DNA of 52,607 nucleotides, taken from assembly GCA_013288645.1 (NCBI GenBank), contig JABDBL010000016.1, positions 1-52,607 of the forward strand. The letters run 5' to 3'. The notes below the pieces were generated by a model, which made no database searches, had not been told where the DNA came from, and saw only the letters and a list, made by a program, of their open reading frames with translations. Source of the stretch: Candidatus Melainabacteria bacterium (GTDB lineage Bacteria > Cyanobacteriota > Vampirovibrionia > Obscuribacterales > Obscuribacteraceae). The position numbers and the translations under genes were made by a program. How positions within the stretch are numbered: position 1 is the stretch's first letter; each line of letters begins with the position of its first letter. Shown here in pieces: positions 28,580 through 38,431 of this stretch.

Positions 28580-28639
28580 TTTCACTCCATTTTAAGTAAC
28601 AAAAATAACTACAGTAGGGAAGGTCGAAAAACTTTTTTA

Positions 28640-29263
28640 TTAACGTGAATAGTATTCAACGATTAGCGCTTCTTTAATGGTCGGATCTAAATCTTCACGA
28701 GTAGGAGGATTAACAACTGATACTGTTAAATTTTCTAAATCAGACTTGAGCCAACTCGGACCGCCTGCAACAGGACTACCGGCTATCAATTCTTTAATTA
28801 GCTTCTGGCTTTTTTCTCTTACAGAAACCACTTGATTTGACTTTAATTTGTAAGATGCAATAGCCACCTTTTTACCATCCACTAGAAAGTGTCCGTGCAA
28901 TATAAGCTGACGAGCTTGGGCACGTGAAGGACACATCCCACTGCGATGAACTACGTTATCCAGTCTTGTTTCACAAAGCTGCAATAATTTCAAACCGGTT
29001 GGAACTTTCTTTTGTCTTTGCGCTTCGGACATGTACGCAGAAAATTGACCTTCTAGCATGCCAAAAAACTGTCTGACTTTTTGCTTTTCGCGCAACTGCA
29101 CAGCGAATTCAGATTGCTTCTTGCGGTTCTGACCATGTTGTCCAGGACCATAACGACGTCTTTCGATACCACACTTAACTGTGTAACAACGTGAGCCTTT
29201 CAAAAAGAGCTTAGTACCTTCATTACGGCACAACCGGCAAACTGGATCTGTATATCTGGCCAA
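28640..29263 (-). CDS. rpsD: 30S ribosomal protein S4
   Basis: 207 residues. It starts ARYTDPVCRLCRNEGTKLFL with a CxxC pair, has RRRYGPGQHG, and the S4 RNA-binding domain (RLDNVVHRSGMCPSRAQARQ, GHFLVDGKKV). It is a primary 16S rRNA binder. The start is TTG at 29263 with AGGAGA about 6 bases upstream. It lies between rpsK and rpoA as in the classic alpha operon, but a 250-bp repeat block separates it from rpsK. Confidence 0.97.
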   Translation of the reverse strand: MARYTDPVCRLCRNEGTKLFLKGSRCYTVKCGIERRRYGPGQHGQNRKKQSEFAVQLREKQKVRQFFGMLEGQFSAYMSEAQRQKKVPTGLKLLQLCETRLDNVVHRSGMCPSRAQARQLILHGHFLVDGKKVAIASYKLKSNQVVSVREKSQKLIKELIAGSPVAGGPSWLKSDLENLTVSVVNPPTREDLDPTIKEALIVEYYSR

Positions 29264-29279
29264 TGTAATTCTCCTAACT

Positions 29280-29500
29280 TTTTAAACGCTCTGTCGACTT
29301 CATCCTTCGTCTCCTCCGCTTATCCCCACTCCGCTCCCACCGCCTCATCGTCGCTGTCCGCTTCGTTACAACTTCTAACTATTCTTTTTTAAACGCTCTG
29401 TCGACTTCATCCTTCGTCTCCTCCGCTTATTTTCACTTCGCTTCGCCGCCCTTCGCTTACTTCCTGCGGCGTAACTCATACGCCTTGCGCTACGTTACTC
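29280..29500 (+). repeat. Interspersed repeat doublet with palindrome, rpsK/rpsD gap
   Basis: Two units start AAACGCTCTGTCGACTTCATC at 29284 and 29391 (107-bp period). The second unit continues into CTTACTTCCTGCGGCGTAAC with the inverted repeat GGCGTA-ACTCA-TACGCC at 29468-29484. It interrupts the alpha operon and lies antisense to the direction of transcription when compared with the 21475 array. Confidence 0.85.
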
Positions 29501-29513
29501 TCTCCTAAAATCC

Positions 29514-29906
29514 TCATACGCGGCGACGCTTGGGTGGACGGCAACCATTATGTGGAATTGGTGTTACATCCTTGATCAAAGTAATTTCAAGACCAGCAGC
29601 TTGCAAAGCACGAATAGCGGTTTCACGACCAGCGCCTGGTCCTTTGACCAAAACTTCAACTTGGCGCATGCCACAATCCATGGAGCGCTTAGCCACAGCC
29701 TCAGCCGCTTGTTGAGCAGCAAATGGAGTGCCCTTTTTAGCTCCCTTAAAACCGACGGTACCAGCTGATGCCCAAGCAATTACTTGTCCTTGTGGATCGC
29801 AAGCAGAAACTATTGTGTTATTAAAAGTGCTTTGAATATGCACCACTCCCTGTAATACAACACGACGATCTTTTCTTTTCGGTTTTGCTTTAATATTTTG
29901 TGCCAT
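29514..29906 (-). CDS. rpsK: 30S ribosomal protein S11
   Basis: 130 residues. [60 protein letters not shown] and the C-terminal [11 protein letters not shown] are all S11 hallmarks. It forms part of the 30S platform at the E-site mRNA path. It is 16 bases downstream of rpsM. Confidence 0.98.
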   Translation of the reverse strand: MAQNIKAKPKRKDRRVVLQGVVHIQSTFNNTIVSACDPQGQVIAWASAGTVGFKGAKKGTPFAAQQAAEAVAKRSMDCGMRQVEVLVKGPGAGRETAIRALQAAGLEITLIKDVTPIPHNGCRPPKRRRV

Positions 29907-29922
29907 TAGAATTTCCTATTGC

Positions 29923-30312
29923 TTAACCTTTGGACGGCGCTATTTTCTTATTTGCTATGGTAACGCGCTTTCTGCCGCGACGCGTACGAGCATTTGTTTT
30001 TGTGCGTTGCCCGCGTGTTGGTAGTCCTCGACGATGACGTTGTCCACGATAGCAATTAATTTCGATTAGACGTTTTACACTCAAACCTTCTGCCCGTCTT
30101 AAATCACCTTCGACAGTTATTCCTGATTTTTCTATTTCGTCTCTTAAGCGAGTGATCTCGTCTTCAGTCAAATCTTGAATACGACGAGCGTCCGGTAATG
30201 CTAATTTAGTACAAATCTTTTCAGCCGAACGACGGCCAATGCCATAAATATAAGTTAGGGCAATTACCGTTCTTTTGTTTCTAGGTAAATCAATTCCAGC
30301 TATACGAGCCAT
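29923..30312 (-). CDS. rpsM: 30S ribosomal protein S13
   Basis: 129 residues. [25 protein letters not shown] begins the protein, followed by [23 protein letters not shown] and the basic tail [17 protein letters not shown]. It makes the intersubunit bridge at the 30S head. It follows rpmJ by 20 bases. Confidence 0.98.
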   Translation of the reverse strand: MARIAGIDLPRNKRTVIALTYIYGIGRRSAEKICTKLALPDARRIQDLTEDEITRLRDEIEKSGITVEGDLRRAEGLSVKRLIEINCYRGQRHRRGLPTRGQRTKTNARTRRGRKRVTIANKKIAPSKG

Positions 30313-30332
30313 GCTTTACTCTCTTCCCTCTT

Positions 30333-30446
30333 TTATCCTTGTCTTTGCTTGTGCTTAGGATTCTCACAAATAATTGCTATTCGACCTTTTCGTCGAATTA
30401 CTTTGCACTTTTCGCAAATTTTCTTAACCGAAGCTCTTACCTTCAT
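30333..30446 (-). CDS. rpmJ: 50S ribosomal protein L36
   Basis: 37 residues, read directly from the reverse strand: [14 protein letters not shown] at the start and [12 protein letters not shown] at the end. The zinc ligands C11, C14, C27 and H32 are all present, so this is the zinc-binding form. It stands between infA and rpsM in the standard order. The 124 bases between infA and rpmJ hold no gene. Confidence 0.96.
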   Translation of the reverse strand: MKVRASVKKICEKCKVIRRKGRIAIICENPKHKQRQG

Positions 30447-30570
30447 GCTTTTAGTCCATTTTCTTTATACATTATTTCGAATTCTCACCAATTATTGGCG
30501 GTTCGCAAATCCCGAGACGGCGAATTTGGCAGCGCTTTAGGTGCGTCGCCGCCAAACACACTATTGTACA

Positions 30571-30792
30571 TCAATCTTTCACTCTATAGGTAATTCTTCC
30601 TCGAGTTAAGTCATATGGAGTGAGCTCAACTTTTACTCGATCACCTGGAAGGATTTTAATAAAATTCTTTCTGATCTTGCCCGAAATGTGCGCCAGTACC
30701 TTGTGTCCATTATCAAGTTCCACACGAAACATGGCATTAGGTAAGGACTCTTTAATAGTGCCTTCGAATTCAATTACGCCTTGCTTGGTCAT
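30571..30792 (-). CDS. infA: Translation initiation factor IF-1
   Basis: 73 residues, a single S1-like OB fold: [36 protein letters not shown] and [20 protein letters not shown]. It occupies the 30S A site during initiation. It is 21 bases downstream of map, in the adk-map-infA-rpmJ order common to many bacteria. Confidence 0.98.
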   Translation of the reverse strand: MTKQGVIEFEGTIKESLPNAMFRVELDNGHKVLAHISGKIRKNFIKILPGDRVKVELTPYDLTRGRITYRVKD

Positions 30793-30813
30793 TTTTTTTA
30801 AATTCTTTCCTTC

Positions 30814-31614
30814 TTAATCCCTAATCAAATTATCTATTACTTCGCTAGGACGCCTGGTAAGTACTTCTACCCCATTGTCAGTGACTAATAAAGAGTGCTC
30901 AAAATGAGCGGACGGTTTGTAATCTTGTGTTACAACTGTCCAACCATCTGTTTTGGTTTTTACCCGATCGCCACCTTGATTGAACATGGGCTCAATGGCA
31001 ATTACCATACCAGGTTTTAGCTTAAACTTACTGCCAGTGCGGTAATTAAAGATAAAAGGCTCCTCGTGATAACTAGGACCAATACCGTGTCCACCATAAT
31101 CGCGGACAATTCCATAAGCATTAGCTAATCCAATATCTTCAATAGCACCGCCAATATCATCGAGACTACAGCCTCCTTTGCAAAGGGCCAATGCCGCATA
31201 CAATGACCTCTGCGTATCCTTTAAAAGTTTATCTAGCACCGGAGAAATTTTACCCACAGCTAATGTAATAGCAGTGTCCCCAATAAAGTCAAAGGGCTTG
31301 CCATCTTTAGTGGTGCGAATAGTAGCACCAATATCTATGCTGATAATATCGCCTTCTTTTAATATTTTCTTTTTATTCGGTATACCGTGAACAACCTCTT
31401 CATTTACTGAAGAGCAAATACAAGCTGGAAAATTACGATAGCCCTTAAACGTAGGGATAGCTCCCGCTTTAATGATGGACTTTTCGGCTTGTTGATCGAG
31501 CTCCCAAGTACTGATACCAGGTTTAACCAAAGTGGACAAATATTCAAGCACGCCACCAGCAATTTGCCCCGCCTTGCGTATGAAATCAATGTCATCTTTT
31601 TCAGTTAAGATCAT
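30814..31614 (-). CDS. map: Type I methionine aminopeptidase
   Basis: 266 residues. The metal-binding residues of the family are visible: D in SIDIGATI, D in FIGDTAITL, H in GHGIGPSYHE, E in IAIEPMFNQ and the E of FEHSLLVT. HGIP and the residues around it match type I without an N-terminal zinc extension. It removes initiator Met co-translationally. Its ATG overlaps the adk stop (TAATG), so the two are coupled. Confidence 0.97.
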   Translation of the reverse strand: MILTEKDDIDFIRKAGQIAGGVLEYLSTLVKPGISTWELDQQAEKSIIKAGAIPTFKGYRNFPACICSSVNEEVVHGIPNKKKILKEGDIISIDIGATIRTTKDGKPFDFIGDTAITLAVGKISPVLDKLLKDTQRSLYAALALCKGGCSLDDIGGAIEDIGLANAYGIVRDYGGHGIGPSYHEEPFIFNYRTGSKFKLKPGMVIAIEPMFNQGGDRVKTKTDGWTVVTQDYKPSAHFEHSLLVTDNGVEVLTRRPSEVIDNLIRD

Positions 31615-32318
31615 TACCCACCAGCGTTAACACAAGTTTCCAAATTACGCATAATATCGGCATAAATCTCATCTTGACTACGAGAGCCATCAATTTCAGT
31701 TAACAATTTGCGTTCTGTATAATATCCAATTAATGGTGCCGTCAGTTCCTTATAAACCTTGAGCCTTTCCTTTACTATATCGGGGAGATCATCACTTCTT
31801 TGTTGAAGGGGGCTACCACAAATATCACAAATGCCCAGAACTTTTGGCGGAGCATTTTTCTTGTGATAAACGGCACCACATTTAGCATTACTGCAGTTAA
31901 GCCTGCCTGCAATGCGCTCTACAATAACTTCATCATTTACAACTAAATTAAAGACACAGCTCAAAGGCAATTTCAGGCTCACAAGCATATCATCAAGACT
32001 TTTTGCTTGCGGCAATGTACGAGGAAAACCATCAAGAATAAAGCCTCGATGACAATCAGACTGGGCAAGCCGTTCTCTAATAATCAAAATCATCAAATCA
32101 TCTGGAACTAAATTGCCACTGTCAACATAAGTTTTAGCTTTTAAACATTCTGCTTTACCATCGACAATACCTTGTCTCAAAATATCGCCAGTCGACAAAT
32201 GTGGTAAACCAAGCTCTGCTTTCAAACGCTTGCATTGTGTGCCTTTTCCAGATCCCGGAGGGCCCAAAAAAAGTATTCGAACGTCTAATAGCTTTGTGAG
32301 CATAGCTTGATCTGCCAT
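31614..32318 (-). CDS. adk: Adenylate kinase, zinc-LID type
   Basis: 234 residues from the ATG at 32318, 6 bases after AGGAAG; a longer frame reaches into secY and is not the likely start. P-loop GPPGSGKGTQ, NMP-binding HLSTGDILR, LDGFPRT, and a long LID with CSNAKC and CDIC forming a four-Cys zinc site. It interconverts 2 ADP with ATP and AMP. It lies 10 bases after the secY stop, as in most spc-type operons. Confidence 0.97.
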   Translation of the reverse strand: MADQAMLTKLLDVRILFLGPPGSGKGTQCKRLKAELGLPHLSTGDILRQGIVDGKAECLKAKTYVDSGNLVPDDLMILIIRERLAQSDCHRGFILDGFPRTLPQAKSLDDMLVSLKLPLSCVFNLVVNDEVIVERIAGRLNCSNAKCGAVYHKKNAPPKVLGICDICGSPLQQRSDDLPDIVKERLKVYKELTAPLIGYYTERKLLTEIDGSRSQDEIYADIMRNLETCVNAGG

Positions 32319-32328
32319 TTTTATCTTC

Positions 32329-33777
32329 CTAAATATTCTTATTATCTTTGGGCTTGAACAACCCACGAGCTTGATAACTTGCCGATAAAGCATGAGTTAT
32401 TAACTGTCTCAGCGTGTCTATCGCAACACCTACCAGAATGATCAAAGAAGTGCTTCCTAAACCTTGCAATGTCTGCACATAAGTGAGCTGTTCAATGTGT
32501 ATAGGTAAAATAGCAATGATACCAACTGCAGTAGCACCTATAAATACTAAACGATTGATAGTTCGTTCAAGAAATTCTGCTGTGGGTCTACCTGGTCTAA
32601 CACCCTGAATCGCTCGCCCACTCCTTCTCAAGTTTTCAGCGATATCTCTAGGCTGCAAAATTATAGAAGCGTAAAAGTAAGCAAATAAAATAATCAAAGC
32701 AAAATATAAAAGCGAATGTTCCCAATGATAATAAGACAAAATATTAGCTGTTTCGCTACTAAGGAAATTACCAACATTCTGCATAAATTTGTGATTGGTG
32801 ATTGTCCCTAACGTTGTTTTTATAAAAGGAATATTGCTAAAAATAGTACTGATATATTTGGCCGGATCTGATCGACCGAGAAATTGCATTATCGTGCTTG
32901 GAAAAATTAAAAGGGAAGAGGCAAATATAATGGCCATAACCCCAGATGGATTAACAGGCAAATAAATATAATCAGTTGGCGATTCGGCATATTGCTGTCT
33001 GCCAACATTCCGCCTAGCTCCTAATACAAGAATTTTACGCATACCCTCTTGTAACGCCACAATTAAAGCAGCTAACCCTATAAAAACAGCAATCATTAGG
33101 GCCACACCCCACATGGGAGTTTGACCAGTTTGCACCGCTTCATAAGTATTGTGAGCCATTACTGGCAGGCGGGAGGCTATACCTATAAAAATAAGCAAAG
33201 AGGCTCCATTACCTACACCTCTTTCTGTAATTTGTTCACCCATCCACATAACAAATACAGCAGAGGCAGTGAGAACAATTACAGCGTTGACTAGAAACAA
33301 TGGACCAGGAGTAAGTATGACATCAGGATTATGAATGGTACTAAAAGCTTTCACTAAAGTAATCGATTGAATAATACCTAGAACAATAGTACCCATGCGC
33401 GTATATTGCTGCAGTTGCTTTCGCCCTTGCTCACCAGAATTTTTTTGCAATTCTTCTAGCTTAGGAATTGCTACTGTCAAAAGCTGCATGATAATCGAGG
33501 CAGTAATAAAAGGTCCGATTCCTAAAGAAAAAATGGAAAGCTTATTAAGAGCACCACCTGAAAACAAATCGAGCATTCCCATAAGATTCTGACCTAATTC
33601 AGGGTGTTTAGTAAAAGCAGTTGGATCAACACCAGCGATGGGAATATGCACGCCAATACGATACAGAGCAATCATGGCAATGGTGAAAAGGACACGCTCT
33701 TTTAGCCCCGCTGCTGAAAGCAATTTCAGCATTTCTTCCGGTCCTGGGACTTTGTTGCGCTTAGATGGACTTTGCAT
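32329..33777 (-). CDS. secY: Protein translocase subunit SecY
   Basis: 482 residues, ten transmembrane segments. Landmarks are the N-terminal RVLFTIAMIALYRIGVHIPI, plug-region DLFSGGALNKLSIFSLGIGPFI, NGASLLIFIGI, EGMRKILVLGARR, and the C-terminal GLGSTSLIILVGVAIDTLRQ. It is the channel of the SecYEG translocon. It is somewhat longer than the E. coli protein (443). It lies 19 bases after rplO. Confidence 0.98.
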   Translation of the reverse strand: MQSPSKRNKVPGPEEMLKLLSAAGLKERVLFTIAMIALYRIGVHIPIAGVDPTAFTKHPELGQNLMGMLDLFSGGALNKLSIFSLGIGPFITASIIMQLLTVAIPKLEELQKNSGEQGRKQLQQYTRMGTIVLGIIQSITLVKAFSTIHNPDVILTPGPLFLVNAVIVLTASAVFVMWMGEQITERGVGNGASLLIFIGIASRLPVMAHNTYEAVQTGQTPMWGVALMIAVFIGLAALIVALQEGMRKILVLGARRNVGRQQYAESPTDYIYLPVNPSGVMAIIFASSLLIFPSTIMQFLGRSDPAKYISTIFSNIPFIKTTLGTITNHKFMQNVGNFLSSETANILSYYHWEHSLLYFALIILFAYFYASIILQPRDIAENLRRSGRAIQGVRPGRPTAEFLERTINRLVFIGATAVGIIAILPIHIEQLTYVQTLQGLGSTSLIILVGVAIDTLRQLITHALSASYQARGLFKPKDNKNI

Positions 33778-33796
33778 TTAAATAAGTAGTCCTCTA

Positions 33797-34306
33797 CTAA
33801 TGCCCTTTTTTGGCCGCTTTTTTTGCGGCTTTGGCAGCTTTTCTGTCTTTAGAGTTTGCATTCACAAGCAACTCAGCCTTACCCCCGGCTGCTTCTATTT
33901 TAGATTTTGCACTAGCAGAAAAATGATGTGCTTTTACTGTAAGAGGGAATTTCAATTCTCCATTACCCAGTATACGCAAACTTTTGCTCACTTTGCGCAA
34001 AACGCCTTGTTCAACCAACGTGTCAGGATTAACTTCATTACCAGAGCCAAAACCATTAAGTGCACTAATATTGATGGCCACCCATTCTCTAGTTATTACT
34101 TGATCGAAATTATGTATTTTGGGTAAACGACGAAATAATGGTGTTTGCCCACCTTCAAAACCAAAACGTTTGCTTTCACCAGAACGTTGACCTTGTCCGT
34201 TGTGTCCTCGTGTACTCGTCTTACCATGACCAGAAGAACGGCCGCGGCCCACACGTTTGCGGTCACGACGTGCTCCTTGTGCTGGTTTTAATTCAGTAAG
34301 ATGCAT
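33797..34306 (-). CDS. rplO: 50S ribosomal protein L15
   Basis: 169 residues. HLTELKPAQGARRDRKRVGRG, then SGHGKTSTRGHNGQG, a Gly-rich RNA-binding N-terminus, and a C-terminal domain ending in a Lys/Ala tail (DRKAAKAAKKAAKKGH), longer than usual. It sits 21 bases after rpmD and 19 before secY. Confidence 0.97.
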   Translation of the reverse strand: MHLTELKPAQGARRDRKRVGRGRSSGHGKTSTRGHNGQGQRSGESKRFGFEGGQTPLFRRLPKIHNFDQVITREWVAINISALNGFGSGNEVNPDTLVEQGVLRKVSKSLRILGNGELKFPLTVKAHHFSASAKSKIEAAGGKAELLVNANSKDRKAAKAAKKAAKKGH

Positions 34307-34327
34307 GTTTTTTTCCTTTTGTTTAGC

Positions 34328-34576
34328 TTATATAGCGGTCTGCTTGGCCGGTTTTCCAGCTGTTTTTTTAGCTGGCGATTTATCTTTATCAGTTCTGCTA
34401 TGTTCTTTAACGGTAACTAAATGGTGAACCTTATTTACCATGCCAACAATGGTGGCATTTTTAGCATGTTTGACCGAGCTGCCAAATTTGGTCAAACCCA
34501 AAGCTTCTACGACCTTACGTTGAGTCGCTGGTTTGCCAACCAATCCTCTTGTCAAAGTTATTTCTAACATAGTCAT
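34328..34576 (-). CDS. rpmD: 50S ribosomal protein L30 with basic C-terminal tail
   Basis: 82 residues; the L30 core ([33 protein letters not shown]) takes the first 60. The last 22 residues form a Lys/Pro/Ala-rich tail ([16 protein letters not shown]) absent from most L30s. A repeat block of 138 bp separates it from rpsE. Confidence 0.94.
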   Translation of the reverse strand: MTMLEITLTRGLVGKPATQRKVVEALGLTKFGSSVKHAKNATIVGMVNKVHHLVTVKEHSRTDKDKSPAKKTAGKPAKQTAI

Positions 34577-34579
34577 TTC

Positions 34580-34680
34580 AATAAACGCTCCGTCGCTCTC
34601 ATCAGTCAGCTCCTCCGCTCTATCGCCACTTCACTTCCGCCGCCTCACCGGCGCCGCTCGTTCCGTTACAATCTACTTCT
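34580..34680 (+). repeat. Interspersed repeat unit, rpsE/rpmD gap
   Basis: One unit: AATAAACGCTCCGTCGCTCTC, then CTCCTCCGCTC, CCGCCGCCTCACCGGCGCCG and CGTTACAATCTACTTCTA. It matches the heads and tails of the units at 29284 and 39399. No palindromic module is present. Confidence 0.75.
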
Positions 34681-34714
34681 ACCCTTAATAAAAACCTCTT
34701 TAAAGCTAAAACAA

Positions 34715-35344
34715 TTAAGCCAACATTTGTTTTAGACTCATTCCTCTTAATTTTGCTACTTGCTCGAAAGTTCTTAAATTAGACAAACCATTGATAGTTG
34801 CTCGTGCAACATTTAATGGTGCCCGTGAACCTAAAGACTTAGACATTACATCACCAACACCAGCCAATTCCAAAATTGCCCGAGCTGCACCACCTGCTAT
34901 GACACCAGTACCTTTAGCTGCCGGTTTTAATAAAATGCGACTAGCACCTTGCTTACCAGTTAATTCGTGAGGAATAGTTGTTCCAATTAATGGCACTTTA
35001 ATTAAATGCTTACGAGCATCCCCAACACCTTTTTGAATAGCGCTCAAAACTTCTGCTGCTTTACCTACGCCGATGCCTACTTGTCCTTTGCCATTACCAA
35101 TAGCTACAACAGCTCTAAAGCTAAGCTTTTTGCCACCCTTAACTACTTTAGTAACGCGTCGAACTTGAATGATTTTTTCTTCCCATTCAGACTCCATACG
35201 TTGCTTACTAGCATCATCAGAAGAAACAGCACCTTTATTAGGTCCACGACCACCAGGTCCACCGCCACCGCGACGTCCTCTTCTAGTATTTTCGTTACTT
35301 GGCTCTTGTTCACCTGGTATAACTAATTTTTCATCCTTAGGCAT
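34715..35344 (-). CDS. rpsE: 30S ribosomal protein S5
   Basis: 209 residues. The core ([35 protein letters not shown] segment, [19 protein letters not shown]) is typical. The first 50 residues are a Gly/Arg-rich extension ([18 protein letters not shown]), longer than normal. It contributes to mRNA unwinding and decoding fidelity. A 33-base gap to rplR contains only a short repeat head (AAACGCTCCGTTCGC). Confidence 0.97.
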   Translation of the reverse strand: MPKDEKLVIPGEQEPSNENTRRGRRGGGGPGGRGPNKGAVSSDDASKQRMESEWEEKIIQVRRVTKVVKGGKKLSFRAVVAIGNGKGQVGIGVGKAAEVLSAIQKGVGDARKHLIKVPLIGTTIPHELTGKQGASRILLKPAAKGTGVIAGGAARAILELAGVGDVMSKSLGSRAPLNVARATINGLSNLRTFEQVAKLRGMSLKQMLA

Positions 35345-35377
35345 TTTCTTAAACGCTCCGTTCGCTTATGCTTCCAA

Positions 35378-35746
35378 TTAAAATTCAAGACCACTTTTAC
35401 GAGCCGCTTCCGCAACTGCGGCCACTCGTCCGTGATAAATATAACCACCACGATCAAATACCACTGACTGTATACCTTTTTTCATAGCTCGTTTCGCCAC
35501 TAACTCACCTACCGCTTCAGCGGAATCTTTATTCCAAGTCTTCTTAAGCTTATCGGTCAGCTCACTGTCTAATGAACTAGCTGCTACCAAAGTATGCGCT
35601 TGGGTATCATCAACTATTTGAGCATAGATATGCTTGTTTGACCTATAAATACAAAGTCTCGGTCTGTCAGATGAACCAGTCATCCGCCTTCTAATACGCA
35701 TATGCCGCTTTTCGCGTGCTACTTTTCTGTCTACTTTTGAAATCAT
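35378..35746 (-). CDS. rplR: 50S ribosomal protein L18
   Basis: 122 residues. [34 protein letters not shown] and the C-terminal [23 protein letters not shown] are diagnostic. It binds 5S rRNA with L5. A 148-bp repeat-bearing gap separates it from rplF upstream. Confidence 0.97.
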   Translation of the reverse strand: MISKVDRKVAREKRHMRIRRRMTGSSDRPRLCIYRSNKHIYAQIVDDTQAHTLVAASSLDSELTDKLKKTWNKDSAEAVGELVAKRAMKKGIQSVVFDRGGYIYHGRVAAVAEAARKSGLEF

Positions 35747-35761
35747 AGTTACTTATTCCTG

Positions 35762-35875
35762 CTTAGACGCTCCACTCGTGCATACTTCACTCTTTCCGCT
35801 TATCGCCACTCCGTTTCCACCGCCTATCGCTTACTTCCTGCGGCGTAATTCATACGCCTTGTACTTCGTTACAAA
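35762..35875 (+). repeat. Interspersed repeat with palindrome, rplF/rplR gap
   Basis: It contains GACGCTCCACTCGTGCATAC and TCCGCTTATCGCCACTCCG, then CTTACTTCCTGCGGCGTAAT with the inverted repeat GGCGTA-ATTCA-TACGCC at 35842-35858 and CTTCGTTACAAACTCC as end. It is nearly the same ending as the copies at 29468 and 40543. Confidence 0.8.
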
Positions 35876-35894
35876 CTCCACCCAATCTTATTAA

Positions 35895-36440
35895 CTATTT
35901 CTTCTTACTTGCTGCTTTACCAACTTTGCGTCTAATAACCTCATTGGCATATTTAATACCTTTGCCTTTATAAACTTCAGGAGGACGTTTGTCTCTTATA
36001 AAAGCGGCTAAATCACCAACGGCTTGTTTGTCGAAACCCTTTACAGTAATGACATTGCCTTTTCCTACAACTATTTCAGTTCCTTTAGGTGGATCAATCT
36101 CTACTGGATGTGAGTATCCTAGTTGCATAACAAGCTTTTTGCCTTCCATCTGAGCACGATAACCTACCCCTGCAATTTCTAGGGTCACTTCAAAACCATC
36201 AGTAACCCCCTTAACCATGTTGGCGATAAGGGTTCTACTCAGACCATGCAAATTCTTGGACATACGGTCTTCATTCTTACGCGTAATTACAATTTTGTCG
36301 TCTTTATGCTCAATAAGCATTTCAGAACGCAAAGTCCGACTCAACTGGCCTTTTGGTCCTTTTACTGACACATCATTGCCTTTTAAGTCTACCGTTACAC
36401 CCTTTGGTATTGTGATTGGTGCTCTACCTATACGCGACAT
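35895..36440 (-). CDS. rplF: 50S ribosomal protein L6
   Basis: 181 residues, two L6 domains. SRIGRAPITIPKGVTV starts it, VTDGFEVTLEIAGVGYRAQM is mid-protein, and the C-terminal RKPPEVYKGKGIKY-type segment (RPPEVYKGKGIKYANEVI) is diagnostic. It lies near the sarcin-ricin loop. It follows rpsH by 24 bases. Confidence 0.98.
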   Translation of the reverse strand: MSRIGRAPITIPKGVTVDLKGNDVSVKGPKGQLSRTLRSEMLIEHKDDKIVITRKNEDRMSKNLHGLSRTLIANMVKGVTDGFEVTLEIAGVGYRAQMEGKKLVMQLGYSHPVEIDPPKGTEIVVGKGNVITVKGFDKQAVGDLAAFIRDKRPPEVYKGKGIKYANEVIRRKVGKAASKKK

Positions 36441-36464
36441 ATCATTAATTCCTTCCCTTCCTCA

Positions 36465-36866
36465 CTACCAAATTTGTGCAATTACTTCGCCACCAATATT
36501 GGATTTTCTTGCTTGGCGATCACTCATCAAACCAGTATTGGTGCTAATTATTGAAATACCTAAACCGCCAAATACTTTGGGCAAGCGCTTACTTGAGCGA
36601 TAAATCTTTAGCCCAGGACTGCTTATTCTGCGAATACCTTGTATCGTTTGCTCGCCTTTTGGTCCATATTTAAGAACAATGCGCATCTTTTGTCCTGGTG
36701 AACCCAAGGCCTTAGTCTCAAAAGAAGATATAAAGCCTTCATTACGCAAAAGCTCAGCCAAAGCAACTTTTTGCTTTGAAGCAGGCATTTCCACAGCTGA
36801 GGCGTGCACCCGAGCGGCGTTCTTTATACGTACAAACATATCTGAAATCGGATCTGTAACCGGCAT
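36465..36866 (-). CDS. rpsH: 30S ribosomal protein S8
   Basis: 133 residues from the ATG at 36866 (PVTDPISDMFVRIKNA), which has GGAGA 9 bases upstream. A longer open frame reaches into rpsN and is rejected. The C-terminal GGLGISIISTNTGLMSDRQA and GGEVIAQIW match the family. S8 binds the central domain of 16S rRNA and regulates the spc operon in E. coli. Confidence 0.97.
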   Translation of the reverse strand: MPVTDPISDMFVRIKNAARVHASAVEMPASKQKVALAELLRNEGFISSFETKALGSPGQKMRIVLKYGPKGEQTIQGIRRISSPGLKIYRSSKRLPKVFGGLGISIISTNTGLMSDRQARKSNIGGEVIAQIW

Positions 36867-36879
36867 TGATAAATTTCTC

Positions 36880-37086
36880 CTACCAACTAGATTTGGTGAC
36901 GCCCGGAAGTAACCCATTATGAGCCATCTTGCGTAAGCAACAACGGCAGAGGCCAAAATCGCGATAAAAGCCTCTTGGTCTTCCACATAAACGACAACGA
37001 TTATGCAGCCGCACCGACGGATACTTGCCTTTAGCAGCTAGCACCCTGCGCTTATTTTCTTTATCGATCATCGAAGTCTTTGCCAC
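36880..37086 (-). CDS. rpsN: 30S ribosomal protein S14, zinc-binding type
   Basis: 68 residues. The zinc motif is complete: C31/C34 ([17 protein letters not shown]) and C47/C50. This is the short, type Z form. The start is a GTG at 37086, 5 bases after AGGAGG, which lies inside the last two codons of rplE. It is a late-assembling protein of the 30S head. Confidence 0.95.
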   Translation of the reverse strand: MAKTSMIDKENKRRVLAAKGKYPSVRLHNRCRLCGRPRGFYRDFGLCRCCLRKMAHNGLLPGVTKSSW

Positions 37087-37088
37087 GC

Positions 37089-37640
37089 TTACCTCCTAAA
37101 TGGCATACCAAGAGCCGCAAGCAATGCTCGAGCTTCTTGGTCAGTTTTAGCGGTGGTGACAATAGCAATGTCCATGCCGCGTGTCGCATCAATTTGTTCA
37201 AAATTAATTTCCGGGAACACCAGTTGTTCCTTTATACCCAGTGAATAATTACCTCTGCCATCAAATGACTTAGGAGATAAACCACGAAAATCACGAATTC
37301 TAGGTAAAGCTACATGAATTAGTTTGGCCACAAAATCATACATACGTCGTCCACGCAAAGTAACACTGGCACCTACAGGCATACCTTGACGTATCTTAAA
37401 AGTAGCAATAGATTTACGAGCTTTAGTGACAACAGGTTTTTGCCCGGTAACTGTTCTAAGGTCTTTGACACCACCTTCTATAGCTTTCGCCGAAGTAGTC
37501 ACTTCTCCCAAACCCATATTGACTACGACCTTTTCTAAACGTGGCACTTGCAAATCATTAGTGTAACCAAACTCTTTTTTCAAGTCTGGCATCACTTGCG
37601 CCTTATATACTTCTTGGATATTAATTGCCTTGTTGGACAT
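37089..37640 (-). CDS. rplE: 50S ribosomal protein L5
   Basis: 183 residues. [72 protein letters not shown] and the C-terminal [17 protein letters not shown] are typical. It binds 5S rRNA and contacts P-site tRNA. Its last codons AGG AGG serve as the ribosome-binding site of rpsN. Confidence 0.98.
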   Translation of the reverse strand: MSNKAINIQEVYKAQVMPDLKKEFGYTNDLQVPRLEKVVVNMGLGEVTTSAKAIEGGVKDLRTVTGQKPVVTKARKSIATFKIRQGMPVGASVTLRGRRMYDFVAKLIHVALPRIRDFRGLSPKSFDGRGNYSLGIKEQLVFPEINFEQIDATRGMDIAIVTTAKTDQEARALLAALGMPFRR

Positions 37641-37644
37641 AGCG

Positions 37645-38061
37645 TTAACCTAAATCTTCCTTTTTCCTAAATTCAGCTCTCACACCTTTTTTTGCTTTGG
37701 AGCTATAAAGCATCACTTTGCTGGCAAATATTGGTCCTTCTTCTTTGACCAATCCCGCTTTGCCTAAAGCCGTTTTCGGTTTCACTGCCCGAGTAAGCAT
37801 ATTTATGCCTTCTACAATAACCTTTCCCTGTGTGGGCAATACTTTTAAAACTTTACCAGTTTTACCGCGACCCAATTCTTTAGAACCAGAAGTGACAATT
37901 ACTAAATCACCACGCTTAACATGCATTTTAGGCACCAAATTAGTGGTGCCTTTTCTTACCAAAGCTTGCGAAACGACTGTTCTAGCACCCATTTTTATCT
38001 TTTTGGGAATGGCTGCTTTAGCATAATTAATAGTAGCTTTGTTGTTATTGTTGGCTGCCAT
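37645..38061 (-). CDS. rplX: 50S ribosomal protein L24 with N-terminal extension
   Basis: 138 residues; the L24 KOW core ([38 protein letters not shown]) starts near residue 47. The first 45 residues ([17 protein letters not shown]...) are an extension absent from most L24s. It starts one base after the rplN stop and ends 4 bases before rplE. L24 initiates 50S assembly. Confidence 0.95.
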   Translation of the reverse strand: MAANNNNKATINYAKAAIPKKIKMGARTVVSQALVRKGTTNLVPKMHVKRGDLVIVTSGSKELGRGKTGKVLKVLPTQGKVIVEGINMLTRAVKPKTALGKAGLVKEEGPIFASKVMLYSSKAKKGVRAEFRKKEDLG

Positions 38062-38062
38062 A

Positions 38063-38431
38063 TTAAAGTACCTCTGGAGCTAGGGAGAGAATCTTGGCAA
38101 AGTTTTTATCTCTTAATTCACGAGCTATAGGACCAAAAACCCGAGTACCTCTAGGATTATTGTCCTTTTGCACAATTACAACCGCATTATCATCAAAGCG
38201 GATAGTAGAACCATCTGAACGCTTCACGTGATTACGTACGCGCACCACTACTGCTCTTACTACTTCTGATTTTTTAACAGGCATATTGGGAAGAGCATCC
38301 TTCACTACACCGATTATGACATCACCAACAGTGGCATAACGACGATTGGATCCACCCAATACCCGAATACACATAAGCTCACGAGCTCCTGTGTTATCAG
38401 CAACATTTAACCTGGTTTGTGGCTGAATCAT
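38063..38431 (-). CDS. rplN: 50S ribosomal protein L14
   Basis: 122 residues. [36 protein letters not shown] and the C-terminal [26 protein letters not shown] are diagnostic. It overlaps rpsQ by 4 bases (ATGA type). It forms intersubunit bridge B8 near L19. Confidence 0.98.
   Translation of the reverse strand: MIQPQTRLNVADNTGARELMCIRVLGGSNRRYATVGDVIIGVVKDALPNMPVKKSEVVRAVVVRVRNHVKRSDGSTIRFDDNAVVIVQKDNNPRGTRVFGPIARELRDKNFAKILSLAPEVL

Noticed and set aside
32319..32393. Longer adk start overlapping secY
   Set aside because: The added residues are secY codons in another frame; the ATG at 32318 has a proper ribosome-binding site.
36867..36986. Longer rpsH start overlapping rpsN
   Set aside because: Standard S8 begins at PVTDPISDMF, and the ATG at 36866 has GGAGA upstream.
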